From the NCBI GenBank assembly GCA_041695085.1, contig JBGFRO010000030.1:1-64000 (forward strand): a DNA stretch of 64,000 nt. Direction: 5' to 3'. The translations under genes and the position numbers were made by a program. The notes beneath the pieces were generated by a model that had not been told where the DNA came from, ran no database searches, and saw only the letters and a program-made list of their open reading frames with translations. Shown here piece by piece: positions 1-9,551 of the stretch; within the stretch, counting starts at the first letter, position 1; each line of letters starts with the position of its first letter. Origin of the DNA: DYFT01 sp041695085. GTDB lineage: Bacteria; Bacteroidota; Ignavibacteria; UBA10030.

Positions 1-294
1 TTGATCCTGAATAAAAACATTTCAGGATGACGGAGCGGCTTGGGTTGGATCAGCGGGGCGTTGCAGATCGACAGAGCGCGATGCACACCCCTCCCCTCGT
101 CATTCCGAACTTGTTTCGGAACCTAAACCGTGTATGCTTACGATGCGGCCTTGCCTGACGGCAGGTTTTGATCCTGAATAAAAACATTTCAGGATGACGG
201 AGCGGCTTGGGTTGAATGAGCGGGGCGTTGCAGATCGACAGAGCGCGATGCACACCCCCACCCCTCGTCATTCCGAACTTGTTTCGGAATCTAA
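1..294. repeat. Two direct copies of a ~125-bp palindrome-containing repeat
   Basis: Positions 1-126 and 168-294 are near-identical, with a few substitutions and one inserted base, separated by a 41-bp spacer. Each copy starts with an inverted repeat (TCCTGAA...TTCAGGA) and ends with a second one (ATTCCGAAC-TTG-TTTCGGAAT type). The first copy may begin before the window. No credible gene lies here: the open frames on both strands are composed of the repeat itself. It looks like a REP- or MITE-like intergenic element. Confidence 0.75.
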
Positions 295-312
295 TCCTCG
301 TAGCATCCCTCG

Positions 313-454
313 CCGGTGGTTCGAAACCACCGGCTGGGTGGGGAAACCGTAAAGGTTTCAACAATGAGCTTTTCCGCAACCCGAAGGGTTTTCTGTATTT
401 GAGGAATTCAGATTGTTTTCGCAACACCAACGTGGGCGAGAAGGCTTCTCGCCC
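313..454. repeat. Cluster of short perfect palindromes
   Basis: After the direct repeats come several small hairpins: CCGGTGGTT-CGA-AACCACCGG at 313-333, GAAACC-GTAAA-GGTTTC at 343-359, AACCC-GAA-GGGTT near 378-390, and a 21-base palindrome GGGCGAGAAG-G-CTTCTCGCCC at 434-454. None is followed by a long T run, so they are not clearly terminators. The density suggests decayed mobile palindromic elements or an mRNA-end stabilising region downstream of the minus-strand subtilase gene. Confidence 0.6.
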
Positions 455-470
455 TACATTTTGCACAACC
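397..470 (+). repeat. Dispersed 74-bp repeat, copy A
   Basis: This stretch matches 49064-49137 in the same orientation with 9 differences in 74 bases by hand alignment. It begins ATTTGAGGAATTCAGA and ends CATTTTGCACAA. Its centre is the GGGCGAGAAG palindrome. Both copies lie in intergenic DNA just 3' of genes, as expected for a small dispersed non-coding element. Confidence 0.7.
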
Positions 471-619
471 TCGCGAGGCAGACCCTTGATGTAACGCAAC
501 CTGTCACGGGCTTTCGCGCTGGTGAGGTTGCGGCTTTGCAACGAGCACTGCGCAGTGATTTCAGGCGAATCTTCCGAAGGGCACGGATGATTTCTCCGAA
601 ACCTTTTGAAGGTGACGAG

Positions 620-3586
620 TTACTTCGCCAGCACCATTTTCCTGGTCTCCACAAGTCCTTCCATTGTCAAACGTGCAAGGTAGATGCTGCTCGGAAGGTT
701 TTCCGCATTCCATTCCACCTTATACGAGCCGGGCGTCAAGGGATGGTCAACAAGTTCTTTCACGACTCTTCCCAACAGGTCGTGCACGGCCAGTCGTACC
801 CTGGATGCTTTTGGTATCTCGAATTCAATCACCGTCCGTGGATTGAAGGGATTCGGGTAGTTTTGATACAGACGAAACTCGCTGGGGAGGGACGAAGCAA
901 TCGGCTCGACGCTTACAGGATTGCGAATCGCATCCCATTTCCGTTTTGCCGCGTCTGCTACCGTCTGGAGCCGCGTAAGAAAGCTATCGGCTGCCGCTAA
1001 GGTGAATCCGACGGTCTGTGTCGCTCCGGCTGCAATCGTGTACGGTCCTGAGGAAATAACCTGATGAACATCAAATGGTCCGGCGCGTTGGGCAACGATC
1101 CCCCCGCTGATCCAATTCCATTTTGCAAACCGTGAGAGGTCGATAGAATTGGTGTTAAGGAGCGACCGGAATGATGCTGCACCGTCCAAGGCCTGCGCCC
1201 CCATGTATTCTGTCCGCGTCCCGCTGGCATCGTAGCTGTACGCCAGACTTCTTGCTGCATCGTATGCGGAGATGTTTTGATTGTAATTGCCGATGTCCCA
1301 ATCCAGAAAGATACCCGCGTAGAGATTTTGAAGAACCGTACTCGTCGTGTTCTTGATGTCGTATCGCAAGATAATATAACTGTCGTCGCCGGGAGTGGAA
1401 AACGCGTACGAATGCATCTCCACTTCTACACCCACCCTTTCGGTCCCGAAGGCCGTTGCATCCGTAAACTTTGTGTAACCATCCTGTTGCGAAACCACAC
1501 CGGGGGTTGTAATGGTGTAGAATCCATTTGAGGAGAAATCGTTATTCTGTCCTCCTGATTCATTCCGAACGACGTCGACAATCCTCGATCCGGAAACGCC
1601 GATGATCAATCCTCCTTCAAACAAATGATTTGTTTCGTTGAAGACAAGTCCGACTCCCTGTGCGTTCGTCGGGTAATCGAAGAATCCTATCTTGCCGTTG
1701 TTTGTCAATGTTAACTGAATCCGGTTGATGTCGTGCGTCTGATAAGTCGGATTGACGAGGAACGAAAACGTGTGAACGTCGGCGTACGATCCATCGCGGA
1801 TACGCGTTTGAAGGTAAGCAACGTGACTTGCCGGAACGTGCGGCTGAACGTAAACACGAAACGGCGTTGAAGCGTTTGCCGTCGAATCCATCGTCCTGAG
1901 TGCGCCAACCGGGTACGATCCCCATATCACCGTCAGATACTGAGAAAGAGAGATCAGTTCAACAGTGGCGGAAGCGGAGGTAGGCGTAAGGTAGTTACGA
2001 AATGAGCAAACAATATTGAGCGTCTCGGCCGGCTGCGCAAAACCGTTTCCGTTTCCCCCCGGCGAGTCACTGACGCGGAACGAAAGCAAGCGCACAGAAG
2101 GCGAAGCTGTCTCGGTCACCCCCCTGAGCGCGTTAATGCGCCCTTTGCCGAGTTGGTTGGGGTAGTTGAAGTTCTGCTGGTCGATGTTGTCGCTCGTAAC
2201 CCGTACACGCTCGCCAATTTGAAGGCCGGTGAGTTGTGGAAACCGAGCTTTGACCAAAGCAGCGAGACCAGCCACAAATGGACTGGCCATCGACGTACCG
2301 CTCCACGCATCCAGTTCCGTTCCGGTATTGTAGCGCGAAGGATAAAGGGTGCTCAGTATGGCGACACCGGGAGCGCTGACGTCGACGTCGTATCCATAGT
2401 TTGAGAAACTTGCCTTGACGTCATTCTGATCGGTAGCGGCAACGGAGAGGACACCGCGGTAACCGGCGGGAGAGAAAAAGATATTGTTCCCGTTGTTTCC
2501 CGCGGCGGCCACGACAAGAGAACCGCGCCCCGTAGCGAAATCGATGATATCCTGCTCGAACTGCGAACCTCCCGCTCCGCCCCAACTGCAGTTGATCACA
2601 TGCGCCCCCATCATGGCAGCGTATGCGATGCCCTGATAACCAGTAAGGATAAACGCCAATCCGCCGGATCGTCTGTCATTGTCGGCCGCGCACTTGACTG
2701 GAAGGATTTTCGTCCGAAAGCCGATTGACGCAATGCCCGTTCCGTTGTTCGTCGTTGCTGCCGCAATCCCCGCTACGTGCGTGCCATGATCGTTATTGGG
2801 ACCGGTCGATGTGGGATTGTTATCACCTTGAAACACCTGGACCTCATAATCGGCTCCCACGAAATCCCAACCGTGCCAGTCATCCACATAGCCGTTGTTG
2901 TCGTCGTCCACACCGTTCGAGCGCTTATCGCGCCCTTGAGCGTCCAAACCCGATTCTCCCGGATTCGTCCAGATGTTTGCCGACAAATCGGGATGTGCCC
3001 ACTCTGTTCCGCTATCGACAATGGCAACCACAACGCTTGAATCCCCTTGTGTTACGTCCCACGCCGCTTCAGCGTTGATTTTCTTCAATCCCCACTGTTG
3101 TGAAAAGAGCGGATCGTTAGGAGTGAACAAGCCGGAACGCGTGAGAGGATAGATGAACCATGGTTCAGCGTACAACACCTCGGGATATTGTGAAAGCTCT
3201 TCTGCCAACGAGAAAGCATCGTGTGGGGTCGAAAACGTCACTGCATAAATGAGCGAAAGATCGACGTTGCTGCTCGTCTCTCCAGATGATCCGAAGACGT
3301 GCGGGAACATCGGTTGAACGGACGTCACGCCAACTTTGGAGAGGGCGCGGTCGAGCGACGGGATGCCGAAGGAAGATTTCGAGAGCGATCCGGTCTGTCG
3401 AGGCATCAGCTTTACGATCAATCTATTGTGAAGATAGAAGCTCGACTCCCGACTCTTCATTTGAACATTGAAAACGCCATCGAGTGGAAGTGTCTTCCCG
3501 GTCTTTGCACTCTTCGAACCTGCAGCGAGGAGCTGAGAGGTGATGATCAATAATAGAAGAATTCTTAACAACATGGTGTTCTTCAA
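620..3586 (-). CDS. Secreted S8 (subtilisin-like) serine protease with T9SS C-terminal sorting domain
   Basis: A 988-residue protein with a hydrophobic N-terminal signal peptide (residues 1-22), an inhibitor-like prodomain to about 150, and a peptidase S8 domain. The catalytic triad is visible: Asp191 in AIVDSGTEW, His267 in NDHGTHVAG and Ser432 in SGTSMASP, with the oxyanion Asn364 in AAGNNG. Residues ~500-890 look like beta-sandwich modules of unknown role. The last ~80 residues (YQNYPNPFNP onward, ending KMVLAK) form a type A T9SS sorting domain, so the enzyme should be exported by Sec, cross the outer membrane by T9SS and be surface-attached or released. The gene is monocistronic as far as can be seen. 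The substrate is unknown. Confidence 0.95.
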   Translation of the reverse strand: MKNTMLLRILLLLIITSQLLAAGSKSAKTGKTLPLDGVFNVQMKSRESSFYLHNRLIVKLMPRQTGSLSKSSFGIPSLDRALSKVGVTSVQPMFPHVFGSSGETSSNVDLSLIYAVTFSTPHDAFSLAEELSQYPEVLYAEPWFIYPLTRSGLFTPNDPLFSQQWGLKKINAEAAWDVTQGDSSVVVAIVDSGTEWAHPDLSANIWTNPGESGLDAQGRDKRSNGVDDDNNGYVDDWHGWDFVGADYEVQVFQGDNNPTSTGPNNDHGTHVAGIAAATTNNGTGIASIGFRTKILPVKCAADNDRRSGGLAFILTGYQGIAYAAMMGAHVINCSWGGAGGSQFEQDIIDFATGRGSLVVAAAGNNGNNIFFSPAGYRGVLSVAATDQNDVKASFSNYGYDVDVSAPGVAILSTLYPSRYNTGTELDAWSGTSMASPFVAGLAALVKARFPQLTGLQIGERVRVTSDNIDQQNFNYPNQLGKGRINALRGVTETASPSVRLLSFRVSDSPGGNGNGFAQPAETLNIVCSFRNYLTPTSASATVELISLSQYLTVIWGSYPVGALRTMDSTANASTPFRVYVQPHVPASHVAYLQTRIRDGSYADVHTFSFLVNPTYQTHDINRIQLTLTNNGKIGFFDYPTNAQGVGLVFNETNHLFEGGLIIGVSGSRIVDVVRNESGGQNNDFSSNGFYTITTPGVVSQQDGYTKFTDATAFGTERVGVEVEMHSYAFSTPGDDSYIILRYDIKNTTSTVLQNLYAGIFLDWDIGNYNQNISAYDAARSLAYSYDASGTRTEYMGAQALDGAASFRSLLNTNSIDLSRFAKWNWISGGIVAQRAGPFDVHQVISSGPYTIAAGATQTVGFTLAAADSFLTRLQTVADAAKRKWDAIRNPVSVEPIASSLPSEFRLYQNYPNPFNPRTVIEFEIPKASRVRLAVHDLLGRVVKELVDHPLTPGSYKVEWNAENLPSSIYLARLTMEGLVETRKMVLAK

Positions 3587-4015
3587 TGGTTAGATTCACC
3601 ACAATTCGTTGGAGCACGAGGGGGAGGCTGGATCACGAAGTGATGAAGGGGCTGTACGTGATTGGTGCGAATGTACAGACAAAACGAGCGTGAAGCAAGA
3701 TTTGTGTAGAGAACTTCGAGGTCATCGCGAAACACCGGGCGGTATTCAGACGGAGACGTTGCGAGGAAGATTTCGCTTGGTGTGATGCGCATCCGTCGCG
3801 ACGTGCGTTGATCACCGGTGAGCGTGGGGAGCGATGTCACCCTCTGCACTTCGAATCGTTCTTCCGTTGAGCAACCAGCCGCCAAGGAGGCGAGAAAATG
3901 TTGAATGGCGTTTCATAGCCGACCATGGAGAAAAACCAGCTCGTACGCTCCGGCCGGCACGTTCGTGATCTCATACTCTCCCTTCCCGTCTGTAGCAGCT
4001 CCTAACCGGTAGTTG
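3583..4015 (-). pseudogene. Decayed carboxypeptidase-regulatory-like gene fragment
   Basis: Read on the minus strand from about 4000, the sequence encodes GAATDGKGEYEITNVPAGAY followed by ELVF, the signature of a carboxypeptidase-D regulatory-like beta-sandwich found at the N-terminus of TonB-dependent receptors and related surface proteins. A run of five T then shifts the frame: with one T fewer the text continues SMVGYETPFN, exactly as the family expects (SxVGYE), while the actual frame stops. Downstream a 100-residue open frame (3583-3885) has no recognisable domain and is probably relic sequence. The fragment has no start and abuts the tRNA gene. I treat it as a remnant, although a sequencing error at the T run could account for one of the lesions. 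Confidence 0.6.
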
Positions 4016-4070
4016 ACTCTTGAGCCGCTTGCTGCAGTGAGAGGAATTCTCTATATTTGTGCGTCGTCGT

Positions 4071-4142
<72 letters not shown>

Positions 4143-4376
4143 CGAGTCAATTGAAAATGAAAAATTAAAATAGGTTGACGACGATCGGAAAACGCGTTCG
4201 GCAAATTGAGTTCTGAGGAGCATCGAGTTCATTCTTTACTCCTCTTTCCTTCTTCATCCTCATAATCACTCTTCATCTCTCTTTGTGAAGAGAAGCTTTT
4301 CTTCTGACGCTCTTGGGGGGCGCAATCCGCAGGTGCCCCCGTATCCCCATCCTAACCAATTCACACGGAGGCTGCT

Positions 4377-4799
4377 ATGAACAAGAAGGTCGTTGTGGGC
4401 TTCATCGTGGTGTTTGTGTTGATGGAGGTGGTGAGCTTTGTTGTCAACTATCTGCTCCTCGGCTCCACGTACGAGTCGTTGAACCATTTGTGGCGACCCG
4501 ATATGGAGTCGAAGATGTGGATCTTCCACGTGCTGATGATCATCGGAGCATTCTTCTTTACCTTCATCTTCTCGAAGGGTTACGAAGGTAAGGGGATTGC
4601 TGAAGGAGTACGGTACGGACTCTATATCGGAATCTGGATGAGCATCGGTAAGGCATACGGAACGTATGCGATGATCGACATACCGTATTCGCTTGCTCTC
4701 CAATGGTTCCTGTACGGCACTGTGGAGCACATCATCTATGGGATTGCGCTGGCATTGGTATTTGGGGGAAGCTCTAAAGAACAACCTGCCGCGACCTAA
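4377..4799 (+). CDS. Small four-helix integral membrane protein
   Basis: 140 residues with four predicted transmembrane segments at about 4-28, 48-66, 80-97 and 106-133. The loop between helices 2 and 3 carries GYEGKGIAEGVRYGLYIG, and IPYSLALQWF precedes helix 4, a pattern I associate with an uncharacterised family of small bacterial membrane proteins. No catalytic motif is visible. A ribosome-binding site (GGAGG) lies 6 bases before the ATG, and a strong terminator follows, so it is probably expressed alone. Function unknown. Confidence 0.8.
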   Translation: MNKKVVVGFIVVFVLMEVVSFVVNYLLLGSTYESLNHLWRPDMESKMWIFHVLMIIGAFFFTFIFSKGYEGKGIAEGVRYGLYIGIWMSIGKAYGTYAMIDIPYSLALQWFLYGTVEHIIYGIALALVFGGSSKEQPAAT

Positions 4800-4824
4800 T
4801 TATTGTTCTCTTCCCAAAACATAA

Positions 4825-4853
4825 CGAAAGCCCGGATGCCGGCCGGGCTTTCG
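4825..4853. terminator. Bidirectional intrinsic terminator-like hairpin
   Basis: CGAAAGCCCGG and CCGGGCTTTCG form a long GC-rich stem around a short loop, between the plus-strand membrane-protein gene (ends 4799) and the minus-strand hrpB gene (ends 4900). The A-rich 5' flank and T-rich stem end could serve both convergent genes. Confidence 0.7.
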
Positions 4854-4899
4854 TGTGTTCTCATCACCTCAACATCATCTGTATGCGAATTGATTGGCA

Positions 4900-7389
4900 T
4901 TAGTGTTTTCGTCGAATGGTTTTGTTTGGGGGTTGTGCGTTCAGCGGATCTTCCGGCCAAAAATGCTTTGGATACCGGGCGCGCATCTGCGATCTGATCT
5001 CCGGATAGATGTTTTGCCAGAAGCTCTTGAGATCTTGCGTGACGGCAAGCGGCCGACGAGCCGGTGAAAGGAGATGAATAACCACCGGAACCCGTCCCTC
5101 CCCTATACGAGGAGTTTCTCGCTGTCCAAAGAGCTCCTGCAATTGAAGGGCAAGTATGGGGGCGGAACCGGGCGAGTACTTTACTGTGACTCTCGATCCG
5201 CTCGGGAGCTGAAGATGAGAAGGGGCTAGGCGCTGGAGCAGTCGGAGTTGTTCGGCTGAAAAGACCGACTCGAGGATTGTCCGAAGATCGAGCGCACTGA
5301 GCTGCTCTATTTTCCAGATTCCGGAGAGAAAAGGCAACAGCCATTCATCCATCGTCTGAAGGAGAGCATCCTCGCTCATCGCTGGCCACTCATTTATAAC
5401 CAACCCACTCTGCCGCAACCATTCGCTTCTTTGCCGGAAGGACTTCGTTTCTTTCGTCCACGGCAACACTTCAAGACCCTGTTCCCGTATTCCTTCCAGC
5501 ATCGCGCGGGCAATTCTCTCGTCGGAAACATCCAACGCCTGCTCGCTCAAAATCATCGCACCGATTTTTGTTGCGCGTCGGGCCAAGACCGCTCCCGCTT
5601 TGCCGTTCCATTCCACCGTCTCTTCGGTTTTGACTAACTGTGGAAAGAGCTCGTAGACATCCTCATGCGACAAGGGGGCGGCGAGAAATACCCGAACTTC
5701 TGCCCCAACTCCCTCTGCATCACCGATTGCGAGAAATTCGTACTGGCGAAGTCGGCTTGCTGTCGGCAAAGAAGCAATGGTGCCGGAGACCATTTGATAC
5801 GAGGTTGTCTCCGCGCCTCTCCTGCGCGCCACACGATCGGGATAAGCAAGGGCGAGCAGCAATCCGAGCTTTTGTTCGTTCCTCTCGCTCTCCCTCACGT
5901 TCAATACCTCTCGAAGTCTTTTTGCCTGCCTTCGAATTCGCTCGTGCAAATCGGACCGGCCGTGACGTACATCTTCCCATCGTGAAGCAAGGTCGACATC
6001 CACATCCTTCTTGCCCGCGAACAGATCTCTCTCCTCCAACAGCGCCGCAATATCGCATGCCAACGCACCAAGCTTCATTTCGTTCGCTCGCAGCAACATC
6101 GCAGCGAGTCGAGGATGAACTGGAATGCGCGCCATCTCCCTACCGAGATGCGTGAGGTGTCCGGTATCATCCAACGCGCCCAACAGTGTCAGCACCGAAC
6201 GAGCCTGCTGCAGATGAGCCGGAGGTGGCGGATCGATGAATCGCAACCCCTCTCCCATTGGAGCGCCCCAGAGTTCCAGCTCAAGTGCTAACGGCGTCAG
6301 GTCGGATGATTTGATTTCCGGCAACGTGAACTCGTGCCGATGCGCGTGCTCTTCCTCCGTCCACAAGCGATAGCAAACTCCCGGCACTTGCCTCCCCGCC
6401 CGTCCGCGACGTTGCTCGGCTGAAGCTTTGGAGATTGGCGCGGTGATCAGGCCGGACATCCCTCGCCGCGGGTCAAATCGAACGGCACGAGCCATCCCCG
6501 AATCGATCACCACACGAACACCCTCGATCGTCACGCTCGTCTCCGCAACATTGGTCGAGAGAACCACCTTCCGCTTCCCCCCCGGAGCAGGGCTGAACGC
6601 CGCCGCTTGCACGTCATACCGATCTTCACCATGGAGAATATGAACAACAACATCTTCGGGAACCTCCTTCTCCCACAAAAGATTTTCCACAATGCGAATC
6701 TCCCTTCTGCCCGGCAAAAAGACCAGCAGATCTCCCTCTTCGTTCTGGAGCGCTCGATGGATCGTCTCAACCACTCTGCGTTCTATAGACTTTTCGGATG
6801 TGAACCGCGCATAATGTGTTTTGACCGGAAAGGAGCGGCCAGCACTTTCTACGATCGGTGCCTTGTCGAGAACGCGATGGAGTCCTACGCCGTCGATCGT
6901 TGCAGACATAACGAGGATGCGGAGGTCGGGACGGAGATGTTCCTGTACATCAAGAGCGAGGGCGAGCCCGAGATCGGCGTGAATGCTTCGCTCGTGGAAC
7001 TCATCGAAGATCACGGCAGCGACGCCGGGAACATCTGGCTCGCTCTGCAGCATGCGGGTGAGAATTCCTTCCGTCACAACTTCAACTCGCGTTCGTGGGC
7101 CTACACGTACGTCACCGCGCACGCGATAACCTACGGTTTCCCCGACATCCTCTCCAAGTTGGCTGCTCATGAATTCTGCCGCACGACGCGCGGCGAGTCG
7201 ACGCGGCTCGAGCATCAGCACGCGGGCTTCAGACAACCATGACGTTTCAAGAAGCGCAAGAGGAACGCGCGTCGTCTTACCGGCTCCCGGTGGTGCAGAG
7301 AAGATGACCACGCGGTGTTTCTCCATGGCCGACAGAAGAGTCGGGATTGTTGATTCGATAGCAAGAGGTGTTGTTGATACTCTCGTCAT
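4900..7389 (-). CDS. hrpB: ATP-dependent helicase HrpB (DEAH-box)
   Basis: 829 residues, the usual length for HrpB. Helicase motifs appear in order: Walker A SAPPGAGKTT (residues 31-40, Lys38), the DEAH-type box as DEFH in IFDEFHERS, motif III MSATID, motif V STNVAETSVTI, and motif VI QRRGRAGR. The C-terminus carries the HrpB-specific domain, ending with the conserved SFWQNIYPEIRSQMRARYPK and HFWPEDPL elements. HrpB is a superfamily 2 RNA-helicase-like ATPase whose cellular role is poorly defined. There is no operon partner: the next gene is divergent. Confidence 0.97.
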   Translation of the reverse strand: MTRVSTTPLAIESTIPTLLSAMEKHRVVIFSAPPGAGKTTRVPLALLETSWLSEARVLMLEPRRLAARRAAEFMSSQLGEDVGETVGYRVRGDVRVGPRTRVEVVTEGILTRMLQSEPDVPGVAAVIFDEFHERSIHADLGLALALDVQEHLRPDLRILVMSATIDGVGLHRVLDKAPIVESAGRSFPVKTHYARFTSEKSIERRVVETIHRALQNEEGDLLVFLPGRREIRIVENLLWEKEVPEDVVVHILHGEDRYDVQAAAFSPAPGGKRKVVLSTNVAETSVTIEGVRVVIDSGMARAVRFDPRRGMSGLITAPISKASAEQRRGRAGRQVPGVCYRLWTEEEHAHRHEFTLPEIKSSDLTPLALELELWGAPMGEGLRFIDPPPPAHLQQARSVLTLLGALDDTGHLTHLGREMARIPVHPRLAAMLLRANEMKLGALACDIAALLEERDLFAGKKDVDVDLASRWEDVRHGRSDLHERIRRQAKRLREVLNVRESERNEQKLGLLLALAYPDRVARRRGAETTSYQMVSGTIASLPTASRLRQYEFLAIGDAEGVGAEVRVFLAAPLSHEDVYELFPQLVKTEETVEWNGKAGAVLARRATKIGAMILSEQALDVSDERIARAMLEGIREQGLEVLPWTKETKSFRQRSEWLRQSGLVINEWPAMSEDALLQTMDEWLLPFLSGIWKIEQLSALDLRTILESVFSAEQLRLLQRLAPSHLQLPSGSRVTVKYSPGSAPILALQLQELFGQRETPRIGEGRVPVVIHLLSPARRPLAVTQDLKSFWQNIYPEIRSQMRARYPKHFWPEDPLNAQPPNKTIRRKH

Positions 7390-7644
7390 GTGGCATCAAT
7401 ATGCAAAAACTCGATGCGAAGGTCGAGACATGAAGTGTTGCATTGGGGGGGACAGATGATTATCTTAAGCGCCACATCCGATGTCTCAACAGGAGCCGCC
7501 CTCAGGTTCTTCAAAGAATTTGTTGTGTGGCTCGATGTATTTTTTGGGGGATCGGAACCGGAGGATTCTTCATCCGTCCAAATACTGCCTGAGTTGGGCT
7601 GTAACAGGAAACTCTCACTGTGACAATCACTTACGGAGGTGTGT

Positions 7645-8628
7645 GTGGACATCAAAGCCCTGAATGAAACGATTCAGCGGGAGAGCGCGTTCGTTGATAT
7701 ACTAACCGCCGAGATTTCCAAAACGATCGTCGGCCAAAAGTATATGATCGACCGGCTCTTGATTGGACTTCTGTGCAACGGACACATTTTGTTAGAAGGT
7801 GTTCCGGGACTCGCCAAGACGCTCACCATCAAGACGCTCGCCTCGGCCATCCATGCGAAATTCCAACGCATCCAGTTTACTCCAGACCTGCTTCCCGCAG
7901 ATTTGATCGGCACGATGATGTACAATCAAAAAGAAGGAACGTTCTTTACGCGACGCGGGCCCATCTTCGCCAACTTCATTCTTGCCGATGAAATCAACCG
8001 AGCCCCGGCCAAGGTGCAAAGCGCCCTCCTCGAAGCCATGCAAGAACGACAGGTGACGATCGGGGAAACGACGTACAAACTGGAAGAGCCATTCCTTGTT
8101 CTTGCCACACAAAACCCCATCGAACAGGAAGGAACATATCCGCTTCCCGAAGCGCAAGTCGACCGATTCATGTTGAAAGTAAAAATCGGTTACCCTTCCC
8201 GCGAAGAAGAACTAACGATTATGCGTCAGAATGTCTTCGGGGATAACAAGAGCGTCGCACCCGTTGTCGCGCCACGCGATATTCTTGCGGCGCGCGAGGT
8301 GGTCAAACAGGTGTATATGGACGAGAAGATTGAACGATACATTCTCGACATTGTCTTCGCCACGCGACAGCCAGCGGAGTTCAAACTCGACAAGATCGCA
8401 CCGATGATCAGTTACGGCGCATCGCCTCGCGCAACGATCAACCTTGCATTAGCGGCAAAAGCGCATGCCTTTATTAAACGGCGGGGATATGTCATTCCCG
8501 AGGACGTGCGTGCCGTCAGTCTCGACGTTCTCCGTCATCGCGTCGCGGTGACGTACGAGGCCGAAGCGGAGGAGGTTACCTCCGAACACATCGTTCAAGA
8601 AATTCTGAACCACATTGAAGTGCCATAG
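7645..8628 (+). CDS. MoxR-family AAA+ ATPase
   Basis: 327 residues starting at the GTG at 7645, which sits 4 bases after a GGAGGT ribosome-binding site. An in-frame GTG at 7639 overlaps that site and is less likely. Walker A is GVPGLAKT (residues 52-59), Walker B ILADEINR, and the MoxR signature ATQNPIEQEGTYPLPEAQ is followed by VDRF. MoxR ATPases act as chaperone-like partners of von Willebrand factor A (VWA) proteins. The gene heads a tightly packed unit of DUF58, BatA, BatB-C, BatD and BatE, implying that it works with the Bat membrane complex. The 255 bp upstream, shared with divergent hrpB, show no promoter I would defend. Confidence 0.95.
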   Translation: MDIKALNETIQRESAFVDILTAEISKTIVGQKYMIDRLLIGLLCNGHILLEGVPGLAKTLTIKTLASAIHAKFQRIQFTPDLLPADLIGTMMYNQKEGTFFTRRGPIFANFILADEINRAPAKVQSALLEAMQERQVTIGETTYKLEEPFLVLATQNPIEQEGTYPLPEAQVDRFMLKVKIGYPSREEELTIMRQNVFGDNKSVAPVVAPRDILAAREVVKQVYMDEKIERYILDIVFATRQPAEFKLDKIAPMISYGASPRATINLALAAKAHAFIKRRGYVIPEDVRAVSLDVLRHRVAVTYEAEAEEVTSEHIVQEILNHIEVP

Positions 8629-8657
8629 TCTGGTGCCGATCGCGGCCTACGTTTGCC

Positions 8658-9533
8658 ATGGAAACAAAAGAGCTTCTCAAAAAAGTACGTCATCTTGAAA
8701 TCCGCACCCGCGGGCTGGTCAACCAGGTCTTCTCCGGTGAATACCACTCCGTCTTTAAAGGTCGCGGAATGACCTTCTCCGAGGTGCGGGAATATCAAAT
8801 GGGGGATGACATACGGACAATCGACTGGAACGTCACCGCCCGGTTCAATCATCCGTTTGTAAAGGTGTTTGAAGAAGAGCGCGAATTGACGGTGATGCTG
8901 CTGGTCGACATGAGTGGATCGCAGTTCTTCGGTTCGCAGGGTCAACTCAAGCGCGACATCGCCGTTGAAATCAGCGCGATTCTTGCGTTTTCGGCTATGA
9001 AGAACAACGACAAGGTTGGGGCGCTGTTGTTCTCCGACCAGATCGAACAATTCATTCCACCCCGCAAGGGGCGTTCGCATGCCCTGCGCATCGTCCGCGA
9101 ACTAATTTCGTTCGAACCGGGACGGCCGGCGACCAGCATTCAAACCGCGCTCGAATACCTGAATCGCGTGTTGAAGAAGCGGAGCATCGTCTTCGTCATT
9201 TCCGATTTCATGGATGAAGGGTACGAAACTGCCCTGCGGATCGCCGGACGTCGACACGACCTCATTGGCATCAGCCTCGTTGATCCGCGAGAGATGGAGC
9301 TGCCGAAGGTCGGTTTGATGACCATCCGCGATGCTGAGACGGGCGAACAGCGCTGGATCGACACATCGGATGCGCGTTTACGAGCCGCGTATCAAGCATA
9401 TAGACGTTCCGTGCTCGATTCACGCCGGGCTCTTTTTTTGAAAGCGAAATTGGATGCAATTGAAGTGCGGCTCGGTCAATCGTATATGAAGCCGCTCACG
9501 GATTTCTTCCGACTCAGAGAGCGGCGGTGGTAA
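8658..9533 (+). CDS. DUF58 domain protein of the MoxR/Bat operon
   Basis: 291 residues. The DUF58 hallmark is clear: GDDIRTIDWNVTARFNHPFV followed by FEEERELTVMLLVDMSGSQF. The latter is a VWA-like fold with a MIDAS-type DMSGS motif. No signal peptide is visible, so it is probably cytoplasmic. It sits 29 bp after moxR, the standard order. It is thought to link the MoxR ATPase to the membrane-embedded VWA proteins encoded next. Biochemical function is unproven in the family. Confidence 0.93.
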   Translation: METKELLKKVRHLEIRTRGLVNQVFSGEYHSVFKGRGMTFSEVREYQMGDDIRTIDWNVTARFNHPFVKVFEEERELTVMLLVDMSGSQFFGSQGQLKRDIAVEISAILAFSAMKNNDKVGALLFSDQIEQFIPPRKGRSHALRIVRELISFEPGRPATSIQTALEYLNRVLKKRSIVFVISDFMDEGYETALRIAGRRHDLIGISLVDPREMELPKVGLMTIRDAETGEQRWIDTSDARLRAAYQAYRRSVLDSRRALFLKAKLDAIEVRLGQSYMKPLTDFFRLRERRW

Positions 9534-9551
9534 ACCTATGATCCTTTTTCA

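Noticed and set aside
50..1000. Open frames of 163, 92 and 195 residues on both strands
   Set aside because: They are built from the repeated palindromic DNA or run antisense into the subtilase 3' end; no domain or signal.
7386..7655. 89-residue minus-strand frame between hrpB and moxR
   Set aside because: No domain; it overlaps both the hrpB start and the moxR ribosome-binding site.
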